64,000 nucleotides of DNA from Methylobacterium sp. E-005 (GTDB lineage Bacteria > Pseudomonadota > Alphaproteobacteria > Rhizobiales > Beijerinckiaceae): assembly GCF_022829725.1 (NCBI RefSeq), contig NZ_JAKSYG010000093.1, positions 60,330-124,329 on the forward strand, read 5' to 3'. Below the pieces are notes generated by a model. The model did not search any database and had not been told where the DNA came from. It saw only the letters and a program-made list of their open reading frames with translations. The stretch's first letter is position 1. Each line of letters starts with the position of its first letter. Position numbers and translations under genes: made by a program. Below, piece after piece: positions 45,379-55,918 of this stretch.

Positions 45379-45681
45379 ATGACACGCACGACGATGGCGC
45401 TCGCTGGCGCCCTGAGTATCGCTCTGGCAAGCCCCACGGCGGCACAGATTGTCACCGGGGGTGCCGGCAACACAGGCGTGGCCGCGCCAAACGCGGTGGG
45501 CGGCGTGGCCCCTGGCGCTCGAGATCTCGGCCCTAGCCCAATCACCCGAGGCAATGAGGCCAGTCCCAGCAACTCGTCGGTACCCGGGACAACGCCCGGA
45601 GTGAATATCGGCGGCACACCCACCAGCGGGCCGCCCGGAACCGGGGGCACATCGGGTGGCCCGTCCCTGAGCGGACGCTAG
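45379..45681 (+). CDS. Small exported Gly/Pro/Thr-rich protein
   Basis: This 100-residue protein has a signal peptide (TMALAGALSIALASPTAAQ) and a low-complexity mature part rich in Gly, Pro, Thr and Ser (TPGVNIGGTPTSGPPGTGG). Its N-terminus resembles that of the exported protein encoded at 57248, suggesting paralogues. Function is unknown. Confidence 0.65.
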   Translation: MTRTTMALAGALSIALASPTAAQIVTGGAGNTGVAAPNAVGGVAPGARDLGPSPITRGNEASPSNSSVPGTTPGVNIGGTPTSGPPGTGGTSGGPSLSGR

Positions 45682-45758
45682 TCGGCCAGTACGGCGATGA
45701 GCGAGAACGAGCCGGCGAGCACGAAAGTGCCCGCCACCAGGGTGGCGATCAGGAGCAT
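45678..45758 (-). CDS. 26-residue hydrophobic peptide
   Basis: The complement encodes MLLIATLVAGTFVLAGSFSL followed by IAVLAD, a single transmembrane helix, with GAGG seven bases before the ATG. Its TAG stop is on the opposite strand to, and overlaps, the TAG of the preceding gene. Small size limits confidence, but the sequence is uniformly membrane-like. Confidence 0.4.
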   Translation of the reverse strand: MLLIATLVAGTFVLAGSFSLIAVLAD

Positions 45759-46109
45759 CGGGAAAGCCTCGGGGCGCTGAACAGCGCAGCTTTCTCAGGA
45801 ACGCACACGGCTATGCTTGGTTGCGAGGCCGAATGCCGGGCATCAATACCCACCCCCTGCCCCGATCTGCTCAAAGGGCGGTGCCGCCTGTCCTGACGAA
45901 CCAGCCCTGCTCCGGGACGCTACGCGGCCCAGCCCCATGATGGACCCGCTGGATCAAACGGCCGAAACCGACGTTGGGCTGAAGGTGTCAAAGCCTTGGG
46001 CTGGCAAGAACTGAAGAACCAGCCACTTCCTGCCCGGGCGCAACCCGCGCCTGATGCGGGGAAGCACCGAATTTTTGTGCGAGTCAACTTACAGTTCTTG
46101 CTGGTAGAT
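45759..46109. other. 351 bases without a supported gene
   Basis: I see no gene or clear signal in this stretch. Short open frames are present but lack ribosome sites and recognisable products. It separates the 26-residue peptide gene from tRNA-Lys. Confidence 0.45.
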
Positions 46110-46185
46110 TGGTGAGCGCGCTGGGACTCGAACCCAGGACCTACAGATTAAAAGTCCGTTGCTCTACCAGCTGAGCTACGCGCTC
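46110..46185 (-). tRNA. tRNA-Lys (anticodon TTT)
   Basis: The complement folds as a 76-base tRNA with acceptor GAGCGCG/CGCGCTC, anticodon loop CTTTTAA (anticodon TTT), T arm CTGGGTTCGAGTCCCAG, discriminator A and encoded CCA. Confidence 0.96.
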
Positions 46186-46281
46186 GCGTCCCGCTCGCGC
46201 CCGGATTGCGGGGCGCCGGGGACGGCGCGTCCGCAATAGGTGAGGTGAACCGGGGGGTCAACACGCGAGCGGGGACAACGC

Positions 46282-46920
46282 TCAGTCTGGGTCGGTCCGC
46301 CCGCGCTCCACGATCGCGCGCGCCTCGTCGAAGGCGGCATCCGGGTCGAGTTCCGTCGTGTCGAGCCGAACGGCGTCGTCGGCCATGCGCAGGGGCGCGG
46401 CGGTCCGGGAGGAATCGCGGGCGTCGCGGGCCTCGATGTCGGACAGGATGGCCGCAAAGGTCGCGTCCTCACCGCGGCCGGCCAATTCCCGATGGCGGCG
46501 GCGTGCCCGCTCCGCCGAGGATGCGGTGATGAACAGCTTCACCTCGGCGTCCGGACAGACCACCGTGCCGATGTCGCGCCCGTCGAGCACCGCACCCTGC
46601 GGCGCGGCGGCGAAGCGCCGCTGCCACAGGAGCAACCCGGCGCGGACATCCGGCACCGCCGAGATCCGCGAGGCCGCCTCGCCCATCGCCCGGTCCCGCA
46701 GACGCGGATCGTCGAGCTTCTCCGGATCCAGCGCCTGCGCGGCCTTGGCGGCGGCCCCGTGATCGTCGAGCGACAGGCCAGCATCGATCAGCGCCAGGGC
46801 CACGGCCCGGTAGAGCAGACCCGTATCGAGGTGCGGCAAGCCGTAATGGTCGGCCAAGCGCTTGGCCAGCGTGCCCTTGCCCGAAGCGGCCGGTCCGTCG
46901 ATCGCGATCACGAACGGCAT
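46282..46920 (-). CDS. cmk: Cytidylate kinase
   Basis: This 212-residue (d)CMP kinase has the P-loop GPAASGKGT (residues 8-16), DTGLLYRAVAL, and the CMP-binding and lid elements DGRDIGTVVCPDAEVKLFI and RDARDSSRTAAPL. I chose ATG 46920 (MPFVIAIDGP), with GGAGG nine bases upstream. A TTG three codons earlier is possible. It lies 5 bases after the aroA stop, as in many alphaproteobacteria. Confidence 0.95.
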   Translation of the reverse strand: MPFVIAIDGPAASGKGTLAKRLADHYGLPHLDTGLLYRAVALALIDAGLSLDDHGAAAKAAQALDPEKLDDPRLRDRAMGEAASRISAVPDVRAGLLLWQRRFAAAPQGAVLDGRDIGTVVCPDAEVKLFITASSAERARRRHRELAGRGEDATFAAILSDIEARDARDSSRTAAPLRMADDAVRLDTTELDPDAAFDEARAIVERGRTDPD

Positions 46921-46925
46921 GGGAT

Positions 46926-48904
<1,979 letters not shown>

Positions 48905-48906
<2 letters not shown>

Positions 48907-48962
48907 GGCGGTCTCCGCCTCCCCACCAAAAAAACCCCCGATCGAGGCGAAAAAAGGGGGTT
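48905..48962. terminator. Double hairpin downstream of the TIGR02300 gene
   Basis: GAGGCGG/CCGCCTC (48905-48921) and AACCCCC/GGGGGTT (48933-48962) follow each other. The second is flanked by a run of seven A (48928-48934), a T-run only on the minus strand, so it would terminate minus-strand transcription best. Confidence 0.45.
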
Positions 48963-49057
48963 GAGTCCGCGGCGCGAGCCGCCTATAGAACCGGCCTCGC
49001 CGGACGCCAGCCGGACGGCGAGACCCCCGCGGAACCCAAACCGCGGTGGATGAAAGT

Positions 49058-49133
49058 GGGGCCTTAGCTCAGCTGGGAGAGCGCTTCCATGGCATGGAAG
49101 AGGTCATCGGTTCGATCCCGTTAGGCTCCACCA
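49058..49133 (+). tRNA. tRNA-Ala (anticodon GGC)
   Basis: This is a 76-base tRNA with acceptor GGGGCCT/AGGCTCC (one G-U pair), D arm GCTCAGCTGGGAGAGC, anticodon stem-loop CTTCC-ATGGCAT-GGAAG (anticodon GGC), discriminator A and encoded CCA. Confidence 0.95.
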
Positions 49134-49222
49134 TCCTCCTCTAGCGCGACGCGGCCCGGACGGCCTGCCTTGCGCTTCGTTTCCCGCCTACACCGATCCT
49201 GGCGACAGCTCGAGCCGATTGC

Positions 49223-49711
49223 TCAGCGGGTCAAATGCCCGAGCGGCAGGGCCGTCGTGTACTTCACCTGCCCCAGCGCGAAGCTGGACCGGATGTTGGC
49301 CACCCCGGGGATCCGGGTGAGATGGTCGAGCACGAGCTTCTGGTACTGGCCCAGATCCTCCACCACCACCCGCAACATGTAGTCGGCCTCGCCGCTCATC
49401 AGGTAGCACTCCATCACCTCCGGGCGGCTGCGCACCGCCTCGTCGAAGGCCTGGAGCGCGGCTTGGGTCTGCTTCTCCAGCGAAACGTGCACGAAGACGT
49501 TGACCGCGAGCCCCAAACTCAGCGGATCGACCACCGCGACGCAGCCGCGGATCACGCCCGCTGCCTTCAACTCGTTGACGCGCCGCCAGCACGGCGAGGC
49601 CGAGAGGCCGACCCGCTCAGCGAGATCCGCAATGCTGATCTCACTGTCCTCCTGAAGGCATTCGAGGATGCGCAGCGAGGCTGCATCCAGGGAAACCGAT
49701 CGCGGCGCCAT
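49223..49711 (-). CDS. Lrp/AsnC-family transcriptional regulator
   Basis: This 162-residue protein has an N-terminal HTH (LRILECLQEDSEISIADLAE, then VGLSASPCWRRVNEL) and a C-terminal RAM ligand-binding domain (VMECYLMSGEADYMLRVVVE). It responds to amino acids or related metabolites. It is divergent from aceE with 217 bases between, so it may control the pyruvate dehydrogenase operon and itself. Two GAATTCAC copies occur in the shared promoter region. Confidence 0.92.
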   Translation of the reverse strand: MAPRSVSLDAASLRILECLQEDSEISIADLAERVGLSASPCWRRVNELKAAGVIRGCVAVVDPLSLGLAVNVFVHVSLEKQTQAALQAFDEAVRSRPEVMECYLMSGEADYMLRVVVEDLGQYQKLVLDHLTRIPGVANIRSSFALGQVKYTTALPLGHLTR

Positions 49712-49802
49712 ACGACTGCTCCCGTGTATCGAGCCGGCCTGTCATGCCGCTCATCGCCGGATGGAAAAGGCTTCTCCAGCATCAATTGTCCCCAGATGGG
49801 TC

Positions 49803-49851
49803 GAATTCACCCTGGATAGAGCCTTAAGAGGACGAATCGATCTGAATTCAC
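49803..49851. promoter_or_regulatory. Twin GAATTCAC elements in the lrp-aceE intergenic region
   Basis: GAATTCAC occurs at 49803-49810 and 49844-49851, 41 bases apart (about four helical turns). The first is embedded in an imperfect palindrome (GGGTCGAATTCACCC). The spacing suits a multimeric Lrp-type regulator. Binding is inferred. Confidence 0.35.
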
Positions 49852-49928
49852 GCGCTGGAGGCGAAACTTCGGCATGTCCAGCCGCCCCGGCGCCGCTATG
49901 ATCCGGCGCCTACAGGGAGGCCGCGCCG

Positions 49929-52604
49929 ATGAACGCCATACCGCCGAAAGCCACCATCGCGCGCTCCGCCGAGGTCGATCACGATCCGGCCGAGACTCAG
50001 GATTGGCTGGCGGCGCTGGATTCGCTGTTCCGCACCGAGGGCGCGGCGCGGGCGCGGTTCATCCTCGACCGGCTTGAGCGCCGCTCGAAGGAGATCGGCA
50101 TCCTCGACGAGGCCCTGCCCTACTCGCCGTACCGGAACACGATCGCCCTGGAAAAGCAGCCCCGCTATCCCGGCGACCTCGACATCGAGGAGCGGCTCAC
50201 CTCGATCATGCGCTGGAACGCGCTGGCCATGGTGGTGCGCGCCAACATGGCCTACGGCGAACTCGGCGGCCACGTGGCGAGCTACGCCTCGGCGGCTGAG
50301 CTGTTCGAGGTCGGGTTCAACCACTTCTTCAGGGGCGGCGTCGACGGCGATCTGGTCTATTTCCAGCCGCACTCGGCGCCGGGCGTCTACGCCAGGGCGT
50401 TCCTCGATGGGCGCCTCTCGGAGGAGCAGCTCAAGCATTACCGCCAGGAGATCGCGGGCGACGGCCTGTGCTCCTACCCGCATCCCTGGCTGATGCCGGA
50501 TTTCTGGCAGGTCCCCACCGGCTCGATGGGCATCGGACCGATCCATGCGGTCTATCAGGCGCGGTTCATGCGCTACCTCGGCCATCGCGGGCTCGTCGAC
50601 ACCGCCGGCCGGCATGTCTGGGGCGTGTTCGGCGACGGCGAGATGGACGAGCCGGAATCGATCGGCGGCCTCGCGCTCGCCGCCCGTGAAAAGCTCGACA
50701 ACCTGACCTTCGTCATCAACTGCAACCTGCAGCGGCTCGACGGGCCGGTGCGCGGCAACGGCCAGATCATCCAGGAGCTGGAGAGCCTGTTCCGCGGTGC
50801 CGGCTGGAACGTCATCAAGGTGCTGTGGGGATCGGAGTGGGACGGGATCTTCGCCCGCGACACCAACCACGCCCTGCTGCGCCGCTTCGCCGAGACGGTC
50901 GACGGCAAGTACCAGACGCTGGGCGCCAAGGACGGCGCCTACAACCTCGCGCATTTCTTCGGCGAGGATCCGGAGGTGCGCGAGCTGGTCGCCCACATGT
51001 CGGATGCCGATGTCGACCGGCTGAAGCGCGGCGGCCACGATTTCCGCAAGCTGCACGCCGCCTTCGCGGCCGCCAAGGCCACCAAGGGGCGGCCGACCGT
51101 GATTCTGGCCAAGACCAAGAAGGGCTACGGCATGGGCGGCGCCGGCGAATCACGCATGACCGCCCACCAGGCCAAGAAGCTCGACGTGGACGCGCTGCGC
51201 GCCTTCCGCGACCGCTTCGCCCTGCCGCTCACCGATGCGCAGGTGGAGGGTCTGGCCTTCTACAAACCGGCCGAGGACGGGGCCGAGATGCGCTACCTGC
51301 GCGAGCGCCGGGAGAGCCTGGGCGGCGTGCTGCCGGCCCGCCGCCGCACGGCGCCGGCCGTGCCGATCCCGCCGCTCTCGACCTATGCCGGCTTCGCGCT
51401 GGAAGCCGGCGGCAAGGAGATGTCGACCACGACCGCGGTGGTGCGCCTGTTCGGCAACCTGCTGAAGCACAAGGACCTCGGGCCCCGCATCGTCCCGATC
51501 GTCGCCGACGAGGCGCGCACCTTCGGCATGGCCAATCTGTTCCGGCAGGTCGGGATCTACGCCCCGGACGGGCAGCTCTACGAGCCCGAGGATGCCGGCT
51601 CGATGCTCTATTACCGCGAGGCCCGGGACGGGCAGCTCCTGGAGGAGGGCATCACGGAGGCCGGGGCGATCTCGTCCTGGACGGCGGCGGCGACGGCCTA
51701 CAGCGTCCACGGTCTGTCGATGCTGCCGTTCTACATCTACTACTCGATGTTCGGTTTCCAGCGGGTCGGCGACCTGATCTGGGCGGCGGCCGACCAGCGG
51801 GCCCGGGGCTTCCTGATCGGCGCTACGGCTGGCCGAACCACGCTGGGCGGCGAGGGCCTGCAGCACCAGGACGGATCGAGCCACCTCGCGGCGGCCGCGA
51901 TCCCGAACTGCCGGGCCTACGACCCGGCCTTCGCGTACGAGATGGCGGTGATCATCGACCGGGGCGCCCGGGGGATGATGGAACAGGGCGAGGACGCTTT
52001 CTACTACGTCACCGCCATGAATGAGAACTACGCCCAGCCCTCCATGCCGGAGGGCGCGGAGGCGGGCATTCTCAAGGGCATGTACCGCCTGTCGGGGCCG
52101 GAGAACGAAGCGGGCGTGGTGCGCCTCCTCGGCTCGGGCGCGATCCTGCCGGAGGTGATCGCGGCGGCGGAGCTGCTGGCCCAGGATTGGGGTATCGCCG
52201 CCGAGGTGTTCAGCGTCACGAGCTTCAGCGAACTGGCACGCGACGCCCGTGAGGCCGAGCGCCGGGCCATGCTCGATCCTGAGATCGAGGCGCCGGTCAG
52301 CCACGTGGCGGCCCTGTTGCCCGGCGCGGCTCCGGTCGTGGCGGCGAGCGACTATATCCGCGCCTATCCGCAGTTGATCGCCTCCTATGTCGGCGCCCGC
52401 TTCGTCGTGCTCGGTACGGACGGGTTCGGTCGCAGCGACACCCGCAATGCGCTCCGCCGCTTCTTCGAGGTAGACCGCCAGCACGTGGCGATCGCCGCCC
52501 TGCACGCCCTGGCCGAAGCCGGCACCGTGCCCCGCGCCACGGTCGCCAAGGCGATCCGCCGGTACGGCATCGCGGCGGACGCGCCGGCGCCCTGGACCGT
52601 CTGA
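49929..52604 (+). CDS. aceE: Pyruvate dehydrogenase E1 component, homodimeric type
   Basis: This 891-residue TPP enzyme decarboxylates pyruvate and acetylates the lipoyl groups of E2. Length and motifs are of the homodimeric AceE type, not the alpha/beta heterodimer: PHSAPGVYARAFLDGRLSEE, the TPP motif WGVFGDGEMDEPES (about 233), KTKKGYGMGGAGE, and the C-terminal VLGTDGFGRSDTRNALRRFF. GGGAGG lies eight bases before the ATG. aceF and lpd follow on the same strand. Confidence 0.97.
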   Translation: MNAIPPKATIARSAEVDHDPAETQDWLAALDSLFRTEGAARARFILDRLERRSKEIGILDEALPYSPYRNTIALEKQPRYPGDLDIEERLTSIMRWNALAMVVRANMAYGELGGHVASYASAAELFEVGFNHFFRGGVDGDLVYFQPHSAPGVYARAFLDGRLSEEQLKHYRQEIAGDGLCSYPHPWLMPDFWQVPTGSMGIGPIHAVYQARFMRYLGHRGLVDTAGRHVWGVFGDGEMDEPESIGGLALAAREKLDNLTFVINCNLQRLDGPVRGNGQIIQELESLFRGAGWNVIKVLWGSEWDGIFARDTNHALLRRFAETVDGKYQTLGAKDGAYNLAHFFGEDPEVRELVAHMSDADVDRLKRGGHDFRKLHAAFAAAKATKGRPTVILAKTKKGYGMGGAGESRMTAHQAKKLDVDALRAFRDRFALPLTDAQVEGLAFYKPAEDGAEMRYLRERRESLGGVLPARRRTAPAVPIPPLSTYAGFALEAGGKEMSTTTAVVRLFGNLLKHKDLGPRIVPIVADEARTFGMANLFRQVGIYAPDGQLYEPEDAGSMLYYREARDGQLLEEGITEAGAISSWTAAATAYSVHGLSMLPFYIYYSMFGFQRVGDLIWAAADQRARGFLIGATAGRTTLGGEGLQHQDGSSHLAAAAIPNCRAYDPAFAYEMAVIIDRGARGMMEQGEDAFYYVTAMNENYAQPSMPEGAEAGILKGMYRLSGPENEAGVVRLLGSGAILPEVIAAAELLAQDWGIAAEVFSVTSFSELARDAREAERRAMLDPEIEAPVSHVAALLPGAAPVVAASDYIRAYPQLIASYVGARFVVLGTDGFGRSDTRNALRRFFEVDRQHVAIAALHALAEAGTVPRATVAKAIRRYGIAADAPAPWTV

Positions 52605-52681
52605 GGCTCAACGCCCCGAAACAAGGGGCGGCCCCCGTCCCGACCCTTCTCCGAACGCCCGACTTACGGAACCCCACCCGC

Positions 52682-54091
52682 ATGAGCGCCGCGCTGCAGA
52701 TCGCCCTTCCGGATATCGGCGACTACCGGGACGTGCCGGTCATCGAACTCCTGGTGAAGCCGGGCGATCGCCTCGCGGTGGACGACCTGATCCTCAGCAT
52801 CGAATCCGACAAGGCGACCATGGAGGTCCCCTCCCCGGTCGCCGGCACGGTGCGCGAGCTGTTGGTCTCCGTGGGCTCGAAAGTCTCGGAGGGGACGCCG
52901 ATCCTGATGATGGAGCCCGCGGAGGGAAGCATCGATCCAGCGGGCGCTCTCCCTCCCCATCTGGCAGGCGATGGGGACCCGCGCGTCGCCGAGGGTCGGG
53001 TCGGGACGAAGTCCCGCGAGGGGGGAGCGACGGCTCAGGACGAAGTTTCGGCCTTCGTGAAGGCTGCGCCCCCTTCGGAGGCGGGGCTCCCCTCTCCCGA
53101 ACCGCTTCGCGGGCCCCCCTCCCCCCCAGAGGGGGGAGGGCTGGGCGCGCAACCGGCCACGCCGCTGCCGGCTTCGACCGGCGACGTGCACGCCAGCCCG
53201 TCCGTGCGCCAGCTCACCCGGGAACTCGGCGTGGCCCTCGACCGCGTACCGGCCACCGGACCCAAGGGCCGGATCCTGCGCGGGGACATCCAGGCCTTCG
53301 TCAAGGCCGCCCTCGCCGCCCCAACCGCGCCGCCGAGCGCCCCCACCTCCGGCATCGGCGCGGGCCTGCCGCCCTGGCCGGCGGTGGATTTCGCCAAGTA
53401 CGGCCCGATCCAGCGCGAGCCCCTGTCGCGGATCCAGACGCTTTCGGGCGGCAACCTCAGCCGCAACTGGCTGACGATCCCGCACGTGACGAACTTCGAC
53501 CGGGCCGACGTCACCGAAATCGAATCGTTCCGCACGGGACTGAACAAGCAGACGCTCACGCCGCCCGCGAAGGTCACGATGGTGGCCTTCCTGATCAAGG
53601 CCGCGGCCTCGGCGCTCCGGGCCTATCCGCGCTTCAACGCGTCTCTGGACGACGGCGATCTCGTCCTGAAGGACTACGTCCATGTCGGCTTCGCGGTCGA
53701 CACGCCGAAGGGTCTGATGGTGCCGGTGGTGCGCGACTGCGACCGCAAGGGGATCATCGCGATCGCCACCGAGATGGCTGCCATGGCCGAGAAGGCCCGG
53801 GCCGGGACCCTCCCGGGCGCCGACATGCAGGGCGGCTGCTTCTCGGTCTCGTCGCTCGGCGGTATCGGCGGCGACGGATTCACGCCGATCATCAACGCCC
53901 CCGAGGTCGCGATCCTGGGCGCGGCGCGCTCGCGCATGGAGGCGGTCTGGGACGGCAAGGTGTTTCAGCCGCGCCTGATTCTGCCGCTCAGCCTTTCCTG
54001 GGACCACCGCGTGGTGGACGGCGTCGCCGCCGCCCGCTTCCTCGGACACGTGGCCTCGGTCCTATCGGACCTGCGGCGCGCCCTTCTGTGA
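52682..54091 (+). CDS. aceF: Dihydrolipoyllysine acetyltransferase (PDH E2)
   Basis: This 469-residue protein has one N-terminal lipoyl domain (lipoyl Lys in IESDKATMEVPSP, about 43), a peripheral-subunit-binding domain (ASPSVRQLTRELGVALDRVP, about 170-190) and the C-terminal catalytic domain with LSWDHRVVDGVAAARF near residue 440. The linker between the first two domains (about residues 89-155) is unusual. It is encoded by an inserted palindromic GC-rich repeat that stays in frame and gives an Arg/Pro/Gly/Ser-rich stretch. It transfers acetyl groups to CoA. Confidence 0.95.
   Translation: MSAALQIALPDIGDYRDVPVIELLVKPGDRLAVDDLILSIESDKATMEVPSPVAGTVRELLVSVGSKVSEGTPILMMEPAEGSIDPAGALPPHLAGDGDPRVAEGRVGTKSREGGATAQDEVSAFVKAAPPSEAGLPSPEPLRGPPSPPEGGGLGAQPATPLPASTGDVHASPSVRQLTRELGVALDRVPATGPKGRILRGDIQAFVKAALAAPTAPPSAPTSGIGAGLPPWPAVDFAKYGPIQREPLSRIQTLSGGNLSRNWLTIPHVTNFDRADVTEIESFRTGLNKQTLTPPAKVTMVAFLIKAAASALRAYPRFNASLDDGDLVLKDYVHVGFAVDTPKGLMVPVVRDCDRKGIIAIATEMAAMAEKARAGTLPGADMQGGCFSVSSLGGIGGDGFTPIINAPEVAILGAARSRMEAVWDGKVFQPRLILPLSLSWDHRVVDGVAAARFLGHVASVLSDLRRALL
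52947..53146. repeat. In-frame palindromic repeat element inside aceF
   Basis: This stretch looks like a dispersed intergenic palindromic element: it is very GC-rich, has CCCTCCCCCC (53117-53126) exactly mirrored by GGGGGGAGGG (53131-53140), and the TCGGGACGAAGTCCCG hairpin (53000-53015). It interrupts the normally Ala/Pro-rich aceF linker without breaking the frame. Boundaries are approximate. Confidence 0.6.
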
Positions 54092-55809
54092 CGGTTCCCT
54101 CCATGTCCGCGTCCCATGAGATACGCGTCCCCGATCTGGGGGATTACGCCGACGTGCCGGTGATCGAGATTCCGGTATCGCCAGGACAGGCGATCGCCCG
54201 CGATCAGACGCTGCTGATCGTCGAGTCCGACAAGGCGACCCTGGACATCCCCTCCCCGGTCGCGGGAACGCTCGTGGAGATGCTGGTCGGCCCCGGCGAT
54301 ACGGTCTCGGCCGGCACGCTGATTGCCCGCGTCGTTGCTGAGGACGCGGGCGCCGCGGCGGCTCCACCTGTTCCGACACCGGACGCGCCCGTCACGACGG
54401 AGCGCGCAGAGGCGGCGTGCGACACGCTGGTGATCGGCGCCGGCCCCGGCGGTTACTCGGCCGCCTTCCGGGCCGCCGATCTCGGGCAGCGGGTGATCCT
54501 GGTGGAGCGCGACGCGACGCTGGGCGGCGTATGCCTGAACGTCGGCTGCATCCCGTCCAAGGCGCTGCTGCACGTGGCCTCCGTCACCGAGGAGGCCCAG
54601 AGACTCGCCGCGCATGGCGTCAACTTCGGTGCTCCGGCGATCGATCTGGAAAAGCTGCGGACCTTCAAGGCCGGCACCGTCCGCCGCCTGACCGACGGGC
54701 TCGCCCAGATGGCACGCCAACGCAAGGTCACGGTAATCCGCGGAACCGCGCGCTTCACCGGGCCGAACACCCTCGCGGTCGCCCTGCACGACGGGGGCGA
54801 ACGCTATGTCACCTTCGCCAGCGCCATCGTGGCCGCCGGTTCCGCACCGGTTGCCCTGCCGATGCTGCCGGAGGATCCGCGCGTCGTGAATTCCACCGGC
54901 GCCTTGGAGCTGCCGTGCGTCCCGCGCCGGCTGCTGGTGATCGGCGGCGGCATCATCGGCCTGGAGATGGCGACCGTCTACAGCGCGCTCGGCGCTCGGG
55001 TGGACGTCGTCGAGCGGCTTCCGAACTTGCTGGAGGGCGTAGATCGCGACCTCGTGGCGATCTGGACCAAGCGCAACGCCCATCGCTTCGACCGACTGCT
55101 GACCGGCGCCGAGGTATCGTCCGCCACGGCCGGCCCGGAGGGCATCGCCATCACCCTGGCGGGCGAGGCGCAGGGCACAACCTACGACCTCGTGCTCCAG
55201 GCGGCCGGTCGCCGACCGAACGGGACGGGTCTCGGCCTGGAGGCAGCGGGCGTCACGGTGCAGCAGGGATTCGTGCCGGTCGATGCGCAGATGCGCACGA
55301 ACGTGCCGCACATCTTCGCCATCGGCGACCTCGTCGGGCAGCCGATGCTCGCCCACAAGGCCGTGCATCAGGGTCACGTAGCGGCCGAAGTCGCCGCTGG
55401 TCACCGCACCGGGTTCGACGCCGCGGTGATCCCCTCCGTGGCCTATACCGATCCGGAGATCGCCTGGGTCGGCCTGACCGAGGCCGCCGCGAAAGCCGAG
55501 GGACGGAGCGTGGAGGTGGCGCGCTTTCCCTGGGCCGCCTCGGGTCGGGCCATCGCGAACGGCGCCGATTACGGCCTGACGAAGCTGCTCTTCGAGGCCG
55601 GCACGAAGCGTCTCGTCGGGGGCGCCATTGTCGGTCCGAGTGCGGGCGACCTGATCGGCGAGATCGCGCTGGCCATCGAGATGGGGGCGGACGCCGTCGA
55701 TATCGGCCGGACGATCCACCCGCATCCGACGCTCGGCGAGACCGTAGGCCTCGCTGCCGAGGCCGCGCTCGGCCTCTGCACTGATCTGCCGCCGGCGCCA
55801 CGGCGGTAG
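54088..55809 (+). CDS. lpdA: Dihydrolipoyl dehydrogenase with N-terminal lipoyl domain (PDH E3)
   Basis: This 573-residue protein has a lipoyl domain (Lys in VESDKATLDIPSP, about 50) fused to a flavoprotein disulfide reductase. The FAD motif is VIGAGPGGYSAAFRAADLGQ (about 114-133), the redox disulfide is in GGVCLNVGCIPSKAL (about 147-161), the NAD motif is VIGGGIIGLEMATVYSALGA, and the C-terminal catalytic His-Glu is HPHPTLGETVG. It reoxidises dihydrolipoamide with NAD. The GTG overlaps the aceF stop (GTGA). ATG 54103 is an alternative start. Confidence 0.95.
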   Translation: MTVPSMSASHEIRVPDLGDYADVPVIEIPVSPGQAIARDQTLLIVESDKATLDIPSPVAGTLVEMLVGPGDTVSAGTLIARVVAEDAGAAAAPPVPTPDAPVTTERAEAACDTLVIGAGPGGYSAAFRAADLGQRVILVERDATLGGVCLNVGCIPSKALLHVASVTEEAQRLAAHGVNFGAPAIDLEKLRTFKAGTVRRLTDGLAQMARQRKVTVIRGTARFTGPNTLAVALHDGGERYVTFASAIVAAGSAPVALPMLPEDPRVVNSTGALELPCVPRRLLVIGGGIIGLEMATVYSALGARVDVVERLPNLLEGVDRDLVAIWTKRNAHRFDRLLTGAEVSSATAGPEGIAITLAGEAQGTTYDLVLQAAGRRPNGTGLGLEAAGVTVQQGFVPVDAQMRTNVPHIFAIGDLVGQPMLAHKAVHQGHVAAEVAAGHRTGFDAAVIPSVAYTDPEIAWVGLTEAAAKAEGRSVEVARFPWAASGRAIANGADYGLTKLLFEAGTKRLVGGAIVGPSAGDLIGEIALAIEMGADAVDIGRTIHPHPTLGETVGLAAEAALGLCTDLPPAPRR

Positions 55810-55918
55810 CGCGCCAAGCGTTGCGTCGCCGGCAGGGTGGCATCGGACAGGGTGGACAGGTGGGCCTCCCGGGCGTTAACCGGACGCTGAAGGCGGGGCG
55901 TCCTCGAGGAGTCGACGT

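Noticed and set aside
45817..46014. 65-codon plus-strand open frame before tRNA-Lys
   Set aside because: It has no ribosome site, no recognisable product and no codon pattern distinct from chance.
53041..53060. Possible duplicated domain in aceF because AFVKAA appears twice in the protein
   Set aside because: The first copy comes from the inserted palindromic DNA and the second from the normal end of the subunit-binding domain. The flanking DNA does not align, so the match is coincidental.
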